Below are positions 12,929 through 13,394 of a stretch of 13,394 nt of DNA, in pieces. The first letter of the stretch is position 1, and the number at the start of each line of letters is the position of its first letter. Under the pieces are notes generated by a model, which saw only the letters and a list, made by a program, of their open reading frames with translations, made no database searches and was not told the origin of the DNA. The DNA comes from Acidimicrobiia bacterium UBA4744. GTDB lineage: Bacteria > Actinomycetota > Acidimicrobiia > Spongiisociales > UBA4744. The position numbers and the translations under genes are program-made. The stretch spans positions 1 to 13,394 of the forward strand of contig DHIO01000051.1 of NCBI GenBank assembly GCA_002403855.1. Reading direction: 5' to 3'.

Positions 12929-13394
12929 CGAAAGTCCCCAGATCGAGGGTGTGACCAAGTTTGCGTGCCTTGGTCTCCAGATAGCCGCGATTCTCCTCCG
13001 TGGGGGTCACCTGCAGGGCCACCGTCTCGACGATCGAAAGGCCATACCCTTCGATACCCGCGCGCTTGGTCGGGTTGTTGGTCATCAGTCGCATCGTCGT
13101 CACTCCGAGATCTGCCAGGATCTGTGCCCCGACACCGTAGTCGCGGGCATCGACCGGCAACCCGAGGTCCTCGTTCGCCTGTACCGTATCGCGTCCCTGG
13201 TCCTGCAATGCATAGGCTGCGAGTTTGTGGCCCAGGCCAATACCCCTCCCTTCATGGCCCCGCAGGTAGAGCACGACGCCTTGGCCGGCCTCGCCTACCT
13301 TGCGGATCGCCTCCTCGAGTTGCACTCCACAATCGCAGCGCAGACTCCGGAAGGTATCGCCGGTCAGACACTCGGAGTGCACCCGAACCAGCAC
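12921..13394 (-). CDS. ribA: GTP cyclohydrolase II (RibA, or RibA part of RibBA), 3' part
   Basis: The gene runs off the right edge; 157 codons are visible. The enzyme opens the imidazole ring of GTP, releasing formate and pyrophosphate, the first step of riboflavin synthesis. The fragment begins VRVHSECLTGDTF and carries the zinc ligands Cys9, Cys20 and Cys22 (visible numbering), RGHEGRGIGL (45-54), DYGVGAQIL (85-93) and TNNPTKRAGIEGYGL (105-119). In most actinobacteria this domain is fused behind a dihydroxybutanone-phosphate synthase (RibB) domain; that part would lie outside the window, so fusion cannot be judged. It precedes and overlaps ribH, as in a rib operon. Confidence 0.95.
   Translation of the reverse strand: MLVRVHSECLTGDTFRSLRCDCGVQLEEAIRKVGEAGQGVVLYLRGHEGRGIGLGHKLAAYALQDQGRDTVQANEDLGLPVDARDYGVGAQILADLGVTTMRLMTNNPTKRAGIEGYGLSIVETVALQVTPTEENRGYLETKARKLGHTLDLGTFDA

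Noticed and set aside
1..13394. A new mobile or defence system
   Set aside because: Apart from the one unrecognised membrane protein, every clear gene is housekeeping. There is no integrase, transposase, toxin, nuclease or phage gene, and no tRNA-associated attachment site.

Overview
The window is a stretch of ordinary, G+C-rich bacterial chromosome, most likely from the Actinomycetota and plausibly from a deep, Acidimicrobiia-like lineage (class placement is inference). Three things support this: the 16S rRNA 5' end, the gene order, and mycobacterial-style promoter and start-site habits (TAnnnT -10 boxes, a GTG start, starts without a Shine-Dalgarno). All identified genes except one penicillin-binding protein lie on the minus strand, so transcription mostly runs right to left.

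Right end (13394 to 12473): the 3' part of a GTP cyclohydrolase II gene (ribA or ribBA) overlaps ribH, the tail of a riboflavin operon. A promoter at 12427-12454 then starts a long unit: infC, rpmI, rplT, a SpoU-family RNA methyltransferase, pheS, pheT, argF and a 3-methyladenine DNA glycosylase, ending near 5398. Genes in it overlap or are at most about 50 bases apart. The infC leader holds an intrinsic-terminator hairpin just ahead of the ribosome binding site, and infC most likely starts at ATC, so IF-3, L35, L20 and PheRS synthesis is probably controlled there.

Middle: a class A penicillin-binding protein with two PASTA domains (2919-5303, plus strand) converges on the glycosylase gene across a short region of inverted repeats. 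It diverges from tyrS across a region with six perfect copies of a 14-bp tandem repeat.

Left end: tyrS (with altered class I signature motifs) is followed by an unrecognised two-helix membrane protein gene. A 489-base region without a gene then carries two rRNA promoters, a boxA-like antitermination element, several strong hairpins and a LexA-box-like palindrome. The first 125 or so bases of a 16S rRNA gene run off the left edge.

The layout infC-rpmI-rplT-methyltransferase-pheST-arg-mpg-tyrS-rrn resembles the order known from mycobacteria. Here only argF remains of the arginine cluster, and a cell-wall gene sits between mpg and tyrS. I found no phage, transposon, CRISPR or defence genes and no evidence of a new multi-gene system. 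The interest lies in regulatory sites and in a few unusual protein motifs.
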